Below are positions 30,694-32,093 of a stretch of 32,093 nt of DNA, piece after piece. Made by a program: the position numbers and the translations under genes. Source of the DNA: Streptomyces sp. SID11385 (lineage in GTDB: Bacteria > Actinomycetota > Actinomycetes > Streptomycetales > Streptomycetaceae); NCBI RefSeq assembly GCF_010548245.1, contig NZ_JAAGLR010000491.1, positions 1 through 32,093 on the forward strand, given 5' to 3'. The notes below the pieces were generated by a model, which saw only the letters and a program-made list of their open reading frames with translations, did not search any database and was not told the origin of the DNA. Every line of letters begins with the position of its first letter. Position 1 is the first letter of the stretch.

Positions 30694-30737
30694 GCGGCCC
30701 CCGTTCCCTTCGCCGGTTGTGCGGTCCTCGGCCCGTG

Positions 30738-30778
30738 CCGTCCCGGAGGGACGCGAGGGGAGCGTTCCTCCGGGACGG
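30738..30778 (-). promoter_or_regulatory. 12-base inverted repeat upstream of the LAL regulator
   Basis: CCGTCCCGGAGG (30738-30749) and CCTCCGGGACGG (30767-30778) form a perfect inverted repeat with a 17-base spacer, 45 bases before the regulator start. It may be an autoregulatory operator or a leader hairpin. In the rest of the 310-base gap (30694-31003) no gene is seen; a GACAC-AG-GTGTC near-palindrome lies at 30976-30987. Confidence 0.45.
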
Positions 30779-31003
30779 GTCGCGCGACGCTGCGCGGGTG
30801 CGGCCGTCCACCAGGTGTGACCACCGACCCCGTCGAGGTGTGAGGTCGGCCGGTCCACGACGAGCAGCGTAGAGCGACATGTGTCCACTCGTCACGGCTG
30901 GGTGGCCTCCAGGTGGTGTCGCGGGTCCACGAAGGCCGGGTCCGGGAATGTGCGCACGTATCGCGGACCGCGGGGGACACAGGTGTCATGGTCACTGGCC
31001 CGC

Positions 31004-31519
31004 TCAGAGCGGGAAGGGCTCGTGTGGCGCGGAGTTTCCCGGCGCGGCCTCGTCCGGCGGCGGCTCCGCCTCCAGAGTGCGTCTGAGCCGGGCCAGCCAC
31101 AGGGCGTTGAGGCGGCCGGCACCGGCGGGCCCGGCCCCGGCGGGACCCCGGACGACGCTCTCGCTCACCACATGGGTCGCACCGTCCTCGCGCGGGCGCA
31201 GCAACCACGCCTGGTAGAGCAGGGTCCGGGCGCCGATCCCTGACCAGCCGAGCCTGCTGTGCGGCACCTGCTCCCCGACGATCACCTCGAACCGGTCCTC
31301 CCCGAGCCACAGTTCGAACGTGTTCTGCGGGGCGCCGAAGCGTACCCGCTCGACCCCGGGCACCCACAGCGGCCAGCTCCCCACGTCGAGGAGGCGCGCG
31401 AAGACACGGGACGCGGGCGCGCGCACGACCGTGTGCGCGTGGCAGAAGCCGTGCGCGAGGCCGGGGGCGAAGCCGGAGGGCCAGTGGATGTCCGGGTCGC
31501 CGTCCTGGACGTCGTGCAT
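31004..31519 (-). CDS. SRPBCC-fold (START/polyketide-cyclase-like) protein
   Basis: From the ATG at 31519 (AGGGAAAC upstream) the product has 171 residues. The SRPBCC pattern is visible: a starting strand with HTVVRAPASRVFARLLDVGSWPLWVPGVERV in parts, then FELWLGEDRFEVIVGEQVPHSRLGW, a strand TLLYQAWLLRPREDGATHVV, and the long C-terminal helix RLNALWLARLRRTLEAE. This fold holds a hydrophobic pocket; members bind lipids or act as cyclases. No catalytic residue is certain. The late stretch is a Gly/Pro/Ala-rich loop (GPAGAGPAGAG), probably slippage-prone. It lies between two LAL regulator genes on the same strand and may share their regulation. Confidence 0.8.
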   Translation of the reverse strand: MHDVQDGDPDIHWPSGFAPGLAHGFCHAHTVVRAPASRVFARLLDVGSWPLWVPGVERVRFGAPQNTFELWLGEDRFEVIVGEQVPHSRLGWSGIGARTLLYQAWLLRPREDGATHVVSESVVRGPAGAGPAGAGRLNALWLARLRRTLEAEPPPDEAAPGNSAPHEPFPL

Positions 31520-31661
31520 CCCGTGTTTCCCTCTCGCGCCGGGCCGCCGGGGCCGGACCCCGTTGAAACGTGTCCCGCCACTGTCGCCGAGGAGCCGGGC
31601 CGGGCGGAATACGTCAAACGGCTTGCCGCGTGACGGCATTTCCCGGCGGACCCGGGCCAGG

Positions 31662-31719
31662 CCCGTACGTCATCTCCCGTTCCCGGCGCGCCGGGCGCCC
31701 CCGTACGTCACATCTCCCG
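31662..31719. repeat. Direct repeat flanking a perfect palindrome
   Basis: CCCGTACGTCATCTCCCG (31662-31679) recurs as CCCGTACGTCACATCTCCCG (31700-31719), with two extra bases. Between them is the perfect 14-base palindrome CCCGGCGCGCCGGG (31682-31695). It lies between the stop of the partial LAL gene and the SRPBCC start, so it may combine terminator and operator roles. Confidence 0.6.
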
Positions 31720-31736
31720 CCCCCGGCCGGACCGGC

Positions 31737-32093
31737 TCAGTCCGCGGGGTGCGCGCCCGGGGCGTCGAGGGCGTTCAGGGCGTCGCGCAGGGCCGCGCGG
31801 GAGGAGATCCCGAGCTTGCGATAGATCTGGTACAGGTGGGTGCCGACGGTGCGGTGGGAGAGGAAGAGGCGTTCGGCGATCTGCTTGTTGGTCAGGCCGG
31901 AGGCGGCGAGCTGGGCGATCGGCCGCTCCCGGGCGGTGAGGACCGTCGTCGCGTCCGTGGCGCCGGGCACGGCCTGTCCGGCGGCGCGCAGTTCCGAGGC
32001 GGCGCGCGCGGCCCAGGGCGCGGCACCGAGGTGCTCGAAGGCGGCCAGGGCACGGGTCAGCTCGTCGCGGGCCCCGGTCCCGGCCCGCAGCCG
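31737..32093 (-). CDS. LAL-type LuxR regulator, N-terminal part outside the window
   Basis: The frame is open to the window end; 118 codons before the stop are visible. They cover the end of the helical region (RALAAFEHLGAAPWAARAAS, ELRAAGQAVPG) and a complete LuxR helix-turn-helix (LTARERPIAQLAASGLTNKQ, IAERLFLSHRTVGTHLYQIY, KLGISSRAALRDAL). This is close in sequence and order to the C-terminus of the LAL protein encoded at 27913-30693, so the two are paralogs. The ATPase half would lie beyond the right edge. A short frame with its own GTG at 31970 is part of this gene and not a separate one. Confidence 0.85.
   Translation of the reverse strand, partial: RLRAGTGARDELTRALAAFEHLGAAPWAARAASELRAAGQAVPGATDATTVLTARERPIAQLAASGLTNKQIAERLFLSHRTVGTHLYQIYRKLGISSRAALRDALNALDAPGAHPAD

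Noticed and set aside
1-32093. Rare TTA (bldA-dependent) codons as a regulatory signal
   Set aside because: TTA triplets I noticed on the plus strand (near 3117, 19579, 21960, 23032 and 26967) are all intergenic; a full count in every gene was not done.

Overview
The window looks like a chromosome-arm segment of Streptomyces or a very close relative. The DNA is extremely GC-rich with strong G/C third-position bias, GTG starts and short intergenic hairpins. There is an SsgA-like sporulation protein, large LuxR (LAL) regulators, many secreted carbohydrate-active enzymes and a Tap-like telomere protein. No rRNA, tRNA, CRISPR array, transposase or integrase was recognised. The gene content is accessory rather than core.

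Layout. 1-9.2 kb: the end of a short-chain dehydrogenase, a metallo-beta-lactamase-fold hydrolase, a lipoprotein with seven FG-GAP/VCBS-like repeats, a secreted GH2 glycosidase with a C-terminal AbfB (CBM42-like) domain, a small DUF4235-type membrane protein, a PAS-GAF-SpoIIE phosphatase and a TauD/TfdA dioxygenase. 9.2-14.0 kb: a 600-base gap, a secreted endonuclease I, a P1 (DmpA-type) peptidase, a divergent TetR/NAD(P)-epimerase pair with two operator copies, and a Tat-exported cupin. 14.18-16.63 kb: a tightly overlapping three-gene operon. It encodes a small Xre-type regulator, a protein with the N-terminus of the telomere-associated protein Tap plus family-B polymerase-like motifs, and a 191-residue protein in the position and size of the terminal protein Tpg.

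16.7-21.1 kb: a divergent mannan-degradation pair, GH92 alpha-mannosidase with a ricin-type lectin domain and GH76 alpha-1,6-mannanase. A perfect GAGAGCGCTCTC palindrome lies on the predicted GH76 transcription start. 21.1-24.5 kb: a tandem repeat and a strong terminator, a coiled-coil/winged-helix protein, an ECF sigma factor, and an overlapping pair of a Tat-exported molybdopterin oxidoreductase and its b-type cytochrome. 24.5-32.1 kb: a tannase/feruloyl esterase, an SsgA-like protein, an alpha/beta hydrolase, and two LAL LuxR regulators (one cut by the window end) flanking an SRPBCC-fold protein.

Functionally the window combines extracellular plant- and fungal-polymer degradation (GH2-AbfB, GH92, GH76, tannase, nuclease), local regulator-target pairs (TetR/epimerase, a putative LacI-type site for mannan genes, ECF sigma near a redox pair), and a possible linear-replicon end-maintenance module. 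That module is the most interesting item. All functions are inferred from motifs read by eye; no database search was possible.
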